Source of the DNA: Streptomyces umbrinus
GTDB lineage: Bacteria > Actinomycetota > Actinomycetes > Streptomycetales > Streptomycetaceae
Direction: 5' to 3'
Assembly (NCBI RefSeq): GCF_030817415.1
Contig: NZ_JAUSZI010000002.1
Coordinates: forward strand, 7,440,001-7,504,000
Length of the DNA stretch: 64,000 bases
A program made the translations under genes and the position numbers. Shown here one piece after another: positions 17,212 through 27,533 of this stretch (position 1 is the first letter of the stretch; each line of letters begins with the position of its first letter). Under the pieces are notes generated by a model, which did no database searches, was not told the origin of the DNA, and was given only the letters and a program-made list of their open reading frames with translations.

Positions 17212-19023
17212 GTGGGCTTGTCTGTGTGTAAGCGCGGCAGCGGTAGAGCGTTTGTGACAGCGCTTTCGGTGGCGGTCGTCGGGGGTGTGCTGCCGATGAC
17301 CGGCTATGGCGGTGCAGCCCATGCCGAGGTGCCGTCGACGCAACGGAGTGCCGCGGCGGGGAGCATTCCGCAGGCGGCCCGATCCTCGGCGGCACTGGCT
17401 GCCGAGACCGGGGAGCCCGTGGAGGTGCTCCACGAGCGCACCGAGTACTCGCAGGTGTTCGCCCAGCCGGACGGCAGCTTCAAACTCACTCAGTCGACCA
17501 CTCCGCGGCGAGTCAAGGGTGCCGACGGGGCATGGCGGCCGGTCGACGTCACGCTGGAGAAGCGCGCCGACGGCCGTATCGCGCCGAAGGGCGCGGTGGT
17601 GGACCTGTCCTTCGCCGGCGGGGGTGCGGGTTCGGACATGATCCGCATCGGGGACCGCAAGGGGCGTGCGCTCACCCTGGGCTGGGATCGTGAACTGCCG
17701 GAACCGGTTCTGGACGGGGATACGGCCACGTACCGCGAGGTGCTTCCCGGCGTCGACCTGCTGCTGACGGCGACGCCGGAGTCGTATCGCGAGGTTCTGG
17801 TGGTCAAGACACCGCAGGCGGCTACGAGTCCGGCGTTGGACAAGGTGGTTCTCGGCGTCGACAGCGAGGGGCTGGAGGTCCGGCCCAACACCAATGGTGG
17901 GTTGGTGGCCGAGAACGAGGACGGGGTGGAGGTCTTCACCGGACCACCGGGGCGTATGTGGGACTCCGCCGGTGAGGCCGCCGGGGGTTCTGGTCCTCAG
18001 GCCATGATGGGCGAGGGTGCTGCCGCAGCCGAGGGTGAGGAGGACGACCTGGCTGTCGGCCCCGGTAACGGTGCCGCTTCCGCGGTGATGCCTGTGCAGG
18101 TCGAGGGCGACAGCATCGCCATCGTGCCGGACGCCGAGATGCTGGAAAGGGCCGGCACTGTCTATCCGGTCTATATCGATCCGGCGGTTGGGCTCGGGCA
18201 CACGTACCGCACGGTTCTGTCCTCCGACGGCGACAGTTTCTGGATGTTCGACGGGGCCGGCTACGGCATCGGCCGGTGCGGTTCCAACTCCCAGGGCGCG
18301 TGCACCACGGGTGCCTGGTACACGAACCGGATGTACTTCCAGTTCAACTCCGCGAGTGCGTTGCGCGGCAAGTACGTGATCGATTCGACCTTCCGGGCGT
18401 ACGAGACGTGGTCGTTCGACTGCAACCCGGCCTGGGTGGACCTGGAGCGCACCGACGGAATCTCTTCGGGCAGCAAGTGGCCGGGCCCGGGCGGACCCAA
18501 GTCGGACAACAGCTGGGACCAGCTGGGAGACAAGTACGTTGCGGCGGCACGTGGCACCGCGTGTTCGCCGGAGCAGCCGAACTCGTGGATCGAGTTCAAC
18601 GACAATCCGGACGAGTCGGATGAGAACCTGAACTCCACGGTGCGGAACTTCGCCGACGGCAAGATCGACAACCTGACGCTCATGCTCAAGGCGAAGGACG
18701 AATCGGACGTCACCGCCTGGAAGCGCTTCGACGACAACGCCGAACTCGAGGTGGAGTTCGCCTACCAGCCCGGGGTGCCCGCCCGGTATGGGATCTGGCC
18801 GGGCAACATGGGCGGCGACCCGGACGACGTGCAGTGCTCCACCTCTTCCTCCAACCCCGTCGTCGTCACCCGGGCTGAGCCGTATGTGCAGGCGTCTGTG
18901 CAGACCAAGGTCGAGCACAGCAAGGGGGACTCGGAAGGACTGCTCCAGGCCGAGTGGGTGATGGAGCGACGGCAGGCCGACGGCACCTGGGTGAGCAGTT
19001 GGAGCGACTACAAACCCGACTAG
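17212..19023 (+). pseudogene. RHS toxin fragment 1: signal peptide and N-terminal domains
   Basis: About 603 residues before the TAG stop. The start VGLSVCKRGSG leads into a Sec-type signal (FVTALSVAVVGGVLPM, cleavage after AHA). The next 250 residues match the N-terminal region of large Streptomyces RHS proteins (QPDGSFKLTQSTTPRRVKG, then YREVLPGVDLLLTATPE). A DNRLRE-like beta-sandwich follows (MYFQFNSASALRGKYVIDS). It ends WSDYKPD then TAG. The 3' side continues in the same frame with similar codon use, so this is a single-codon lesion rather than a natural gene end. The fragment could still give a secreted stub. Confidence 0.85.
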
Positions 19024-22000
19024 GTCGGCGACTCGTCGGACCAGTCCCTGTGGCTGGACGAGATCCAGCGCACGGGAACCTACGGCACCGACATCGCGCT
19101 GCCCGCCGTCAGGTTCGGCCACCAGATGTTCAAGAACCGGGTGGACGGCACGGCCGACAACATCCTGCCGCTGGGCAAGCCGCGCCTGTCCACCATCGTC
19201 TCCGAAACCGGCCAACAGACCACGGTCAACTACCTGCCCGCCGAGTGCACCGCCGGTATGACCAAACCGGCGGAGGACAACAACACCAAGCGCTGCTACC
19301 CGGTGTACTGGTCGCCCAACGGCGGCTCCGTCCCCCGGCTCGACTGGTTCCAGAAGTACCCGGTCTCGGATGTGCGCCTCGGCTCCGTCTACGGCGGCAC
19401 TCTGGCCGTCAGCCACCACTACGACTACTCCGGCGGTGGTGCGTGGCACTACAACGACGACCCCATGACGGTGGAGAAGGAACGCACCTGGTCCGTCTGG
19501 CGCGGCTTCGAGAAGGTCACGCGCACCATCGGTGACGACACCGGACCGAAGTCCAAGGACACCACCGTCTTCCTGCGCGGCATGCACGGCGACAAGCAGA
19601 AGGACGGCTCCACCCGCACGGTGGAGGTCACAGGGATCAAAGCCCCGAAGATCACCGACCTGGATCGCTATGCGGGTGTCACCCGAGAGCAGGTCACCTA
19701 CGACGGCGGTGAGGAGGTCTCCGGGAAGGTCAACGACCCCTGGTCGAAGAACACCGCCACGCAACACAAGTCGTACGCCGACACCGAGGCCTACTACGTC
19801 CGTACCGAGGCCAGCCACTCCCGCACCCGGGTGACCTCGGGCGTCACCGCCATGGACAGGACGCGCACCACTCGGACGACCTTCGACGACTACGGCATGC
19901 CCCTCACGGTGGAGGACTCCGGCACGGAGGCTTCCGGCGACGAGGTCTGCACACGAACCTGGTACGCCCGCAACAGCACGGCAGGGCTGACCGCGCTGGT
20001 CTCCCGTGAACAGATGGTCGCCAAGGCGTGCAGCGTGGCCACAGGCCTGCTTGACCTTCCCACTGACGATTCCCGTCCCGGCGATGTCATCGCCGACACC
20101 GCCACCGCGTACGACACCACCACGTGGTCGGCCACACAAGAGCCCACCAAGGGCCAGGTGCGGTGGATCGGCCGCGTCAACGGTTATGACGCCTCGGACA
20201 ATCCGATCTGGCAGAAGGTGACCGCGACCGACTACGACACCCTCGGCCGCGCGACCGTGGTTTCGAACAACATCGGGACCAGCACCCGGACCACCTACAC
20301 TCCCGCGGCTGCCGGTCCGCTGACCCAGATCGAGGTCCTCAACGCCAAGCAGCACAAGGCCGTCACGGTGATGGACGCCAGCCGAGGCCTCCCGGTGAAG
20401 ACCACCGACCCCAACAACAGAATCACCGAACAGAGCTATGACAGCCTCGGCAGGATGACGGAGGTGTGGCTGCCGAACCGGTCCCGTGCCCTGAGTCAGG
20501 GCGGCAACTACAAGTTCGGCTACAGCATCTCCAGCACTGCCCCTTCGTGGCTCTCGACGTCGACGCTCGGCAAGACCCAGTACAACACCAGCTACGAGAT
20601 CTTCGACGCACTTCAGCGACCGCGACAGACACAGGCGCCCTCCCCGCGAGGCGGCAGGGTCGTCAACGAGACCATGTACGACGACCGCGGCCTGGCGGTC
20701 GAGACCAACGCCGACCTCTGGGACTCCACCGCTCCGTCAGGCGAGTTGGTCGGCACAGCGGGTGGATCCGCCCCGCTGCACACCGACACGAGCTATGACG
20801 GCACCGGTCGGTCGACCCAGGTCGTGACCAAGACCTACAACACCACGCGCTGGACCACCAGCAGCAGTTACACCGGAGACTCCGTCACCACCACCGCGCC
20901 CGCCGGCGGTAATGCCGTGACCGTGATGAGCAATCTGCTCGGGCAGGTCACCGAGCGGCGCGAGTACCCCAACCCCACCGCGACCGGCACGCCGGCCACC
21001 ACCAAGTTCACTTATGCCGACGGCGGCCAGACGCAGACCATCACCGGGACCGACGAAAAGCAGTGGTCCTACGGCTACGACCTCAAGGGCCGCCGAACGA
21101 CCGCCACCGACCCGGACAGCGGCACCACGACGTCCACGTACACCAGCCTTGACCTGCTCGACACCAGCACGGATGCCGAACAGCGAAAGCTGATCCACGG
21201 CTACGACGAACTCGGCCGTAAGACGGACCTGTGGCAGACCGAGAAGACCGACGCGAACAAACTCGCCAACTGGACCTTCGACACGGTCGTGAACGGCAAG
21301 GGCTACCCGGCAGCCGCCACCCGTTACGTCGGCGGCAAGACCTACACGCAGAAGGTAACCAGCTACAACAGCCTCTACCAGCCCCTGTCCTCCGAACTGC
21401 AGCTGCCCGCGGCAGCCGACGAACCTCTCGTCGCGGCGGGAGTGCCGCAGACCCTGAAGTTCGAAACCGCCTACAACGTCGACGGAACCGTGCAGTACAC
21501 CCGCGAGCCGGTCGTGGCGGGCATGCCCGCCACGGGCACGCAGACCTACGAGCAGATCGACTACACGTACAACACCCTGGGCATGCCCAACACGGCCAAG
21601 GGCGCGACCGGCTATCTGCTGGGCACCACGTACACGCCCGTCGGCCTGCTGGAGCAGCAGACCCTGGGTACCGACTCGGCGGGCAAGAAGGTCTATGTCG
21701 CCAACCAGTACGAGGACGGCACGCGCCGACTGACGGAGTCGGACGTCACCACCGACACCCACAGCTACATGGTGCAGGACCTCAAGTACTCCTACGACGC
21801 CGTGGGCAACGTCACCGCGGTGTCCGACACCGCCACCTGGCAGGGCACCTCACAGGCGGATCACCAGTGCTTCGCCTACGACGGGCACCGCCGCCTCACG
21901 GAGGCCTGGACCCCGAATACCGCGGACTGCGCAGCCTCCGGCCGCAGCACGTCCAACTTGGGGGGTGCAGCGCCCTATTGGTCCAGCTACACGTACAACA

Positions 22001-22354
22001 ACGCGGGCCAGCGCAAGACCGAGACCCAGCACGGCCTTTCCGGTGACACCACGATCAACTCCACCCACGGCACCGCCACCGGACAGCCGCATCCTCTGAC
22101 GAAGACCGAAACAAAGGTGCCGGGAAGCTCGACTCCGACCACGCACGACTACAAGTACGACGCCACGGGCAACACCACCAGCAGGCCGGGCACCAAGTCG
22201 ACGCAGACTCTGGCCTGGAACAGCGAAGGCCGGCTCGGCGAAACCAGCGAGCCCGCGGCCGACTCCCAGCCGGCCACCGGCACCAAGTACGTCTACGACG
22301 CGGACGGGGAACTCCTCATCCGCCGCGCTGCCACCACCGACGGCGAGACGGTCC
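19024..22354 (+). pseudogene. RHS toxin fragment 2: RHS/YD-repeat region
   Basis: Frame 1 stays open from the TAG to the insertion point, about 1,110 codons. It holds many YD repeats such as YDSLGRMTEVW, YDLKGRRTTATD, YDELGRKTDLW and YDAVGNVTAVSD, which in RHS proteins build the hollow beta shell that holds the toxic tip. The last native codons are GGC GAG ACG GTC; the insertion begins one base into the following codon. An internal ATG at 19126 exists but has no good ribosome site, so independent translation is doubtful. Confidence 0.88.
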
Positions 22355-22381
22355 TGAGGTTCCCCCTGCCGGTCGGACAGC
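22355..22381. repeat. IS3 left terminal inverted repeat
   Basis: A 27-bp end beginning TGAGGTTCCCCC and ending GGACAGC; it pairs with the right end at 20 of 27 positions. Confidence 0.9.
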
Positions 22382-22424
22382 TTGATACTGGGACGGATGG
22401 TCCCGGAGGAAGCAGTCACAGGTA

Positions 22425-22730
22425 GTGAGCCAGAAGAGCAACATGAGTAAGCGGTACACGGCCGAGTTCAAGCGGGACGCGGTCGCCTTGGCGTTGTCCT
22501 CGGAGAAGACGGTCACCGAGGTGGCGAGGGATCTGGGCGTGAGTCCGGAAGGGCTGCGCGGGTGGGTGAAGCAGGCGAAGATCGACCGCGGTGAGGGGCC
22601 CGCCGGGGCTTTGACCACTGCGGAGCGTGAGGAGCTGGTCCGGCTGCGGCGGAAGGTCCGCGAGCAGGAGGCCACGATCGAGGTTCTGGGAAAAGCGACC
22701 GCCTTCTTCGCTCAGGACAAGATGAGGTAG
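22425..22730 (+). CDS. IS3-family OrfA (HTH, DNA-binding subunit)
   Basis: About 101 residues from the GTG at 22425, or 95 from ATG 22443 (MSKRYTAEFK). The helix-turn-helix of the IS3/IS911 OrfA type is clear: YTAEFKRDAVALAL, then TVTEVARDLGVSPEGLRGWV. A leucine-zipper-like helix follows (LVRLRRKVREQEATIEVL), which mediates OrfA/OrfAB contacts. The last block, GKATAFFAQDKMR, is where the frame slips into orfB. OrfA binds the element ends and moderates transposition. Confidence 0.92.
   Translation: MSQKSNMSKRYTAEFKRDAVALALSSEKTVTEVARDLGVSPEGLRGWVKQAKIDRGEGPAGALTTAEREELVRLRRKVREQEATIEVLGKATAFFAQDKMR
22688..22694 (+). promoter_or_regulatory. programmed -1 frameshift site in IS3 orfAB
   Basis: G_GGA_AAA read in the orfA frame is a canonical X_XXY_YYZ slippery heptamer. 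Slipping back one base leads into a frame that stays open through the orfA stop and joins orfB, giving the OrfAB transposase. Confidence 0.7.
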
Positions 22731-22816
22731 GCACCGCGGCACGGTGTCACCTCATCGATGCGGAGAAGGCATCGGAGGGGAATCTCGCAGGTCACAGCGT
22801 TGCGTTTCTGTGCCGT

Positions 22817-23644
22817 GTGCTGGGGGTGTCCCGTTCCACCTACTACGCGCACAGGGCGGCAGGGCCGGCCCGGGCGGTGCGGGAGCGGGCCGAGGAGGTG
22901 CTGGTGGGCGAGATCCGGGTGCTGCATGCCGGATCTCGCGGTGCCTACGGGGCCCCGCGTGTCCACGCCGCCCTGCGGCGGGCCGGGCGGGCGGTGAACT
23001 CCAAGAAGGTCGAGCGGCTGATGCGCAAACACCGGATCGCCGGGATCACCCGCCGCCGGCGTCGGGGCCTGACCCGGCAGGCGAAGCGGGCGGTGTTCGC
23101 GCTCGACCTGATCGGCCGGGACTTCACCGCACCCCGGCCCGGGATGCGCTTGGTCGGAGACATGACCGAACTTGTCACGCTGGAAGGCAAGTTGTATCTG
23201 GCGACCTGCATCGATCTCGCGACGCGGGAGGTGGTCGGCTGGGCGATGGCCGACCACCACCGCGCCGAGCTGCCGGTCGCTGCCCTGCGGATGGCGGCCG
23301 GGCGTGGCGGCCTGGAGTACCGCTGCATCATGCACACGGATCGCGGCAGTGAATACACGAGTGACGAATTCCGCACCGAAATAGGCAAGTTGCGCATGAG
23401 GCAGTCGATGGGACGCGTCGGCTCTTGTTACGATAACGCCGCCGCGGAAAGCTGGTTCGCCATCCTGAAAGCGGAGATCGGGACGACCGTGTGGGAGACC
23501 CGCGAGGCGGCCCGGGCCGACGTTTTCCGCTACATCGAGGTCGAGTACAACCGCAGCCGACTCCGTCGGCACCCCGACTACGGGTACGTCACCCCGCTCG
23601 AAACGAGATCCCTGCTCAGGCAGAACCTCGCCCCGGCAGCGTAA
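22817..23644 (+). CDS. IS3-family OrfB (DDE transposase)
   Basis: A 275-residue integrase-like catalytic domain from MLGVSRSTYY. The frame is open further upstream to the slippery site, so the natural product is the OrfAB fusion, reading DAEKASEGNLAG and then this ORF. An HTH_21-like region comes first. The rve core shows the DDE residues: Asp in RLVGDMTELVT, Asp in IMHTDRGSEYTS, and Glu in SCYDNAAAESWFAILK. The C-terminal YNRSRLRRHPDYGYVTPLE is typical of the family. No stop or frameshift disrupts it. Confidence 0.93.
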   Translation: MLGVSRSTYYAHRAAGPARAVRERAEEVLVGEIRVLHAGSRGAYGAPRVHAALRRAGRAVNSKKVERLMRKHRIAGITRRRRRGLTRQAKRAVFALDLIGRDFTAPRPGMRLVGDMTELVTLEGKLYLATCIDLATREVVGWAMADHHRAELPVAALRMAAGRGGLEYRCIMHTDRGSEYTSDEFRTEIGKLRMRQSMGRVGSCYDNAAAESWFAILKAEIGTTVWETREAARADVFRYIEVEYNRSRLRRHPDYGYVTPLETRSLLRQNLAPAA

Positions 23645-23650
23645 ACACCC

Positions 23651-23677
23651 GCTGTCCAGTTCGCGGGGGGAACTTCA
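23651..23677. repeat. IS3 right terminal inverted repeat
   Basis: A 27-bp end that begins GCTGTCC and ends GGAACTTCA, complementary to the left end at 20 of 27 positions. The 4-bp target duplicate GTCC follows at 23678-23681. Confidence 0.9.
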
Positions 23678-25461
23678 GTCCTGTACCTCGGCGCCACCGA
23701 GGTGAAGCTCTCGGTCTCGGGCGGCGGCAAGACCAAGGCGCTCTCGGGCACCCGGTACTACGCCGGAGGCGCCGTACGCACCGTCGGCGCGGGCAAGAAC
23801 GAACTCACCTTCCAGGCGGGTGACCACCACGGAACCATGAGCCTGAGCGTCAAGGCCGACGCGACCCAGACGGCCACCCGCCGCTATCTCACACCATTCG
23901 GAGATCCACGCGGAGGCGAGCCCACCACCTGGCCGGACGACAAGGCCTTCCTAGGAAAGCCCGCTGACAAGACGACTGGCCTGACCCATGTCGGGGCTCG
24001 CGAATACGACCCTGCCATCGGCCAGTTCATCAGCGTCGACCCTGTCCTCGACGGCAACAACGCCTGGTCCCTCAACGGCTACAGCTACGCGAACAACAGC
24101 CCCATCACTCAGTCGGACCCGAGCGGTCTTTACTGTGACGGCTGCAGCGTGGACAACCCGGACACGGCCTGGACCGCGGACAACGGGCCCGGGTGCACGC
24201 ACAACGCGTGCTACGACCACGACGGGAACGTCGCGTACGAGATCAGCCACGGTGGTGGTGGCACGGGCGGCAACAGCGCTGGCAACAGCGGCGGTGGCAA
24301 CTCAAGCAAGCAACCTGAGATCGTCCCCGGGGTGGCCATTCCCACGGAGGAAGACCTCCGGAACCGTGGGTACGACCCGTGGAAGAACCAGACGTATACC
24401 CAGCTGCTCGTCAAGTGGTCGGACGGTAAGTGTCTAAGTGACCCGTCCGGCGACGCCTGCAAAGCGCTCAATGCTCTGGGGTGGGTCAGCCCGACGCAGG
24501 ACTTCCTGGAGTTCATCGGCGTACGCGACGCCATCGACTGCGCCAAGGGAAGTGTCAGCGGCTGCGTATGGACGGCAGTGGGGCTGCTGCCGGTGGGGAA
24601 GCTCGCCAAGGCGGCGAAGCTGGTCAAGAGGGGCGACAACGCGGCCGCCGCGGCAATGGCTTGCGTGAGGAGGAGTTTCCTCCCCGGCACCCAGGTACTC
24701 ATGGCCGACGGCACCGCCAAGGCCATCGAGGACCTGCGGGTCGGTGACGAAGTCTTGGCGACGGATCCCGAGACGGGGAAGACGGCGCCGCAAGAGGTGA
24801 CCGCTGAGCTTTTGAGCGAAGGCGTCAAGAACCTTGTAAAGATCGCTGTTGAGGATGAACGGGGAAGTTGGCAGACAGTTACCGCAACCGACAATCACCC
24901 TTTCTGGGTCACCGACCTGCGTCAGTGGGTGGATGCCGGCGACCTCAAGCCCAGTCAGTGGCTCCGCACCTCTGCGGGCACCCTGGTCCAGATCGAGGCC
25001 ATCCAGCGCTGGACCCAGATCGCCCGTGTGCACAACCTGACCGTTGATGAACTGCACACGTACTATGTGCTGGCGGGAGCCACGCCGGTTCTGGTTCACA
25101 ACAGTGGATGTGGAGACGTCGAGTTGGGGCCGGGTGGGGGATCTGCCGACTTCCTAAAGGCTTTCACCTCGACGAAGCCGGAGACTGAATTTGTCTTCGA
25201 TTCGGGTGCAGGGAGATTTCTGGCGGGAGACCGCGAGCGCATTCCCGGAGGTCTCAGTCCGCATGAACAGCTTGCTGAAAAGGCGGGCATGGACAAGGGT
25301 GCGCCGTCCTGGGCGGCACGCTCTTCCGGGACAATGGTCGCCTTGTGTTCACAGAAAACAGTGGCCACTATGGACACAGATGGACAGACTCCACGCGCCA
25401 GCAGTTCCAGAAATTCATGAGTGACCAAGGGATTGACTTCGATTACAGGCCATGGGGCTAA
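23678..25461 (+). pseudogene. RHS toxin fragment 3: RHS core, HINT domain and cargo
   Basis: Resumes exactly at the duplicated GTCC, reading GTC CTG TAC CTC GGC. The RHS core follows (GAREYDPAIGQFISVDP, then YANNSPITQSDPSGL). From about 24662 comes a HINT domain: Cys in ACVRRSFLPGTQVLMADG, block B TDNHPFWV, and the terminal LVHN splice-like motif, so the autocleavage residues are intact. The cargo starts after VHNSG. Its frame is broken between 25295 and 25310: the upstream frame runs on to TGA at 25418, while the sequence reading VLGGTLFRDNGRLVFTENSG and ending DYRPWG lies one frame away and stops at 25461. The cargo family is not recognised with confidence. Confidence 0.82.
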
Positions 25462-25462
25462 G

Positions 25463-25888
25463 ATGACCAATTGGAATCCGGTGGTGTATCGAGGGGACGG
25501 GGCATGGATCGGAATCATGCCAGACGGCCTTATCGGGGTCGGAGTGGAAGCAGAAGGGCGAGCCTCCCTTGCTAGCTCCGGGTTCGTTCCCATGTGGCCC
25601 TACCTGGAACGTGATCTTTCTGGAGCCTTGGCTGAATTTTCCCACTCCTGGGTGGATCTCGGCCGGGGAGGAGTTCCAACTCCAGAAAGGCTCATTGAGT
25701 TGACGGTCGAGTCGGCATGGAAGTCCGGCCGTTCGTACTGGATGCAGCTAGCCGCTCCATGGGCAATTGAAATGTCTCATCGAGAAGGTTTCGATCCAGG
25801 AGTCGTTCTAAGACTTCTCCTTGAAATGGCGATCTCTGAGGTTTTGCCGTCAGAAGTTCGAGATGAAGCGCAGCGTGCTAGCGAATAG
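25463..25888 (+). CDS. candidate immunity protein for the RHS toxin
   Basis: A 141-residue soluble acidic protein from MTNWNPVVYRGDG. Its ATG begins one base after the stop of the reconstructed toxin frame, the tight spacing expected of a toxin/immunity pair and the reason for choosing this start. There is no signal peptide or membrane segment, so it would act in the cytoplasm against a tip that works there. The frame is undamaged although the toxin is broken. G+C is clearly lower than in flanking chromosomal genes. I recognise no named immunity family; the role is inferred from position only. Confidence 0.6.
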   Translation: MTNWNPVVYRGDGAWIGIMPDGLIGVGVEAEGRASLASSGFVPMWPYLERDLSGALAEFSHSWVDLGRGGVPTPERLIELTVESAWKSGRSYWMQLAAPWAIEMSHREGFDPGVVLRLLLEMAISEVLPSEVRDEAQRASE

Positions 25889-26105
25889 GTTGTGAACCTC
25901 GTCGGAAAATCTCATAAAGGTGTTAAAACCTTGCACGTCCAGGAATTCCACCGAAGCTAGACTCCCGACGGCCGATTCTCCCCGTACCAGGGTTAGACCG
26001 CCAGCCCGACGAGTCCGGACGACCTCCCGCCCATGGGGTGTTGACGCAACAGTTCGTGGCTGTGTCGTCAAGCAAGCGAGCTCTAGACCAAAGAGAGTCA
26101 ACGTA

Positions 26106-26549
26106 ATGGATCCTCGAGGGTTGCCGCAGTTGTCGGAGTGGGTGACCGGCGCCGAGGTCGACGGGTACCACCTCCAGGGCTTCATGTCTGCCAACGTCTC
26201 AGTGGCTGAGGCTGCTGCTCTGGCGGACTTGTACTGGCCGAAGCTCGTGGAATACCGTGGCCGCGTATTCCTCGGTTTCAAGTTCGACGGAAAATCCATC
26301 GATGACTGGTACGGCCGTCTGTCAGGTGATTGGCGGGCAGTCGAATCGGTAGTGAACCATGTCCACTTGTGGGACTACTTTGTGATCACCTTGGAGTCGG
26401 AGTACACCGCACTTCCTGAACTGGCGGAGACCATTGCCGTCATGTGGCGAGCGGCGGTACAGAAGGCTTTCTCTGACCGGGAGCTCGAGATCACCGTCTC
26501 GGACAGCTCCGGTGACTATGGCCCGACATTGCGACTCACTGGCAGCTGA
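26106..26549 (+). CDS. unknown cytoplasmic protein beside the toxin locus
   Basis: A 147-residue protein from ATG 26106, preceded by AAAGAGAG at about eight bases. It is rich in aromatic residues (LADLYWPKLVEYRGRVFLG, then DDWYGRLSGDWRAVESVVNH) and has no signal or membrane segment. Small unlinked proteins behind RHS genes are often further immunity genes or orphan remnants acquired with earlier toxin tips, and that is the likeliest reading here. No named family recognised. The 25889-26105 gap before it has about 50 percent G+C and no gene that I can support. Confidence 0.55.
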   Translation: MDPRGLPQLSEWVTGAEVDGYHLQGFMSANVSVAEAAALADLYWPKLVEYRGRVFLGFKFDGKSIDDWYGRLSGDWRAVESVVNHVHLWDYFVITLESEYTALPELAETIAVMWRAAVQKAFSDRELEITVSDSSGDYGPTLRLTGS

Positions 26550-26728
26550 CACCCGGACGGGCAGATCTTCCTTCCGGGTGGCTTCGCCAAATATTGTGCT
26601 CCAAGCCGAGGGCCTGCCTGAGAGGGAAAATTTTAGGGAGATCCGGCGGCGTAAGCGGAGTGACCGTGCCGTTCAAATTCGGTGACTTTTGATACCTGCC
26701 TTCGATTCGAACAACCCTCGGAGAGTCC

Positions 26729-27448
26729 ATGTATGCGCGCGTGCCACGGTTCATCCCAGTCATGCTTATCTTGGCAGCTGGGACACTTACTACCGTCGCG
26801 TGTTCCTCGAGTACCGATGCGCGGCAAGTGGGTGGGGCAGAGAAGTCGACCGAGTCTGCCGAGGCTTTCCTGGTGCCACTCACGAAAGCACAGTTGAGGG
26901 CGCTCACCTTCAAGGAGGGTGAGGTCTCGCAGGTGCGAGAGGGCGGGATCGCGCTACAGGATTTCGACACGAAGAGCGGTAGGCCCTCGTTCCCGCCGGT
27001 TTCTGACCCTTCCTGTAATGCGATGGTCGATATTCGAATCGGCGAGAATGCATCCGTCGTCGTTTCTCAGCTCTTCGACTGGGAGGGAGACATCTATGCA
27101 GGCTCATCGATCATTGCCTCGTACGAACAGGGTGAAGCACGCAAAGCCTTTGCCGAACTTGAGCAGGCGCTTGGCGCGTGCCACTCCTACTCGGGCGAAC
27201 ACCTTGCAGGGAAATTCAAGGCAGCCGTCAAGGTGGGGAAGGCTCTGAATGTGGGAGACGAAGCCGTGCGTTTCCGGGAAATCATCCCCACCAAGGACTT
27301 GGGGGACCGGGATGAGCAGTTCACTGTGGTTCGATCCGGAAACGTGATCGTGGCCTTCCAGAGGATGAATATCGGAGGCAGCTCCTCTTTCCCTGATGAT
27401 CTGATCAACAAGCAGGTTGAGCGTCTGCGTGAAGCGCAACGCAAGTGA
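26729..27448 (+). CDS. putative secreted lipoprotein of unknown function
   Basis: A 239-residue protein with a lipoprotein signal: MYARVPRFIPVMLILAAG, then TVAC with the lipid Cys at residue 25. GGAGAG lies just before the ATG at 26729. The mature part is a mixed alpha/beta domain with two further cysteines (in PSCNAMVDIRIG and GACHSYSGEHL) that could form a disulfide. It would sit on the outer face of the membrane. Similar single-domain lipoproteins are common in Streptomyces without assigned role. It lies in the lower-G+C part of the island and may have arrived with it. Confidence 0.65.
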   Translation: MYARVPRFIPVMLILAAGTLTTVACSSSTDARQVGGAEKSTESAEAFLVPLTKAQLRALTFKEGEVSQVREGGIALQDFDTKSGRPSFPPVSDPSCNAMVDIRIGENASVVVSQLFDWEGDIYAGSSIIASYEQGEARKAFAELEQALGACHSYSGEHLAGKFKAAVKVGKALNVGDEAVRFREIIPTKDLGDRDEQFTVVRSGNVIVAFQRMNIGGSSSFPDDLINKQVERLREAQRK

Positions 27449-27533
27449 GCGCCGGTCGGCGCCGTTGCTGGCGCCCTGGCCGGAGAAGATGCCCGAGCGT
27501 AGTCGGCTGGATCGGATGACCCTCGCCTCGGTT

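Larger units (their letters stand above)
22355..23677 (+). mobile_element. IS3-family insertion sequence
   Basis: A complete 1,323-bp element. The left end starts TGAGGTTCCCCC, the right end reversed starts TGAAGTTCCCCC, and 20 of the 27 terminal bases match. The element is flanked by a 4-bp direct repeat GTCC (22351-22354 and 23678-23681). It carries orfA and orfB in the usual 0/-1 arrangement. It is inserted in the RHS gene in the same orientation. The intact ORFs and clean target duplication suggest a recent insertion. Confidence 0.93.
17212..25461 (+). pseudogene. RHS/HINT polymorphic toxin gene, disrupted
   Basis: One original gene of about 2,300 codons is recoverable. It opens at GTG 17212 (GGAGG six bases before) with a signal peptide, continues through DNRLRE-like and RHS/YD repeats, an RHS core, a HINT self-cleaving domain and a short C-terminal cargo domain. 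Three lesions break it: an in-frame TAG at 19021-19023, an IS3-family insertion (22355-23677) and a frameshift near 25298-25300. Removing the insertion and one 4-bp duplicate restores the frame exactly. Products of this type are secreted toxins that are cleaved to free the tip. The pieces are listed separately. Confidence 0.9.

Noticed and set aside
19021..19023. TAG read as an amino acid (pyrrolysine-type or programmed readthrough)
   Set aside because: No known readthrough context or pyrrolysine machinery is visible, and two other lesions exist in the gene, so simple decay is the better explanation.
17188..20355. A very long open frame opposite the RHS gene (over 1,000 codons, minus strand)
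   Set aside because: It mirrors the RHS frame, has no recognisable domain, and its composition (Arg/Gly/Val runs) is what the complement of high-G+C coding DNA gives.
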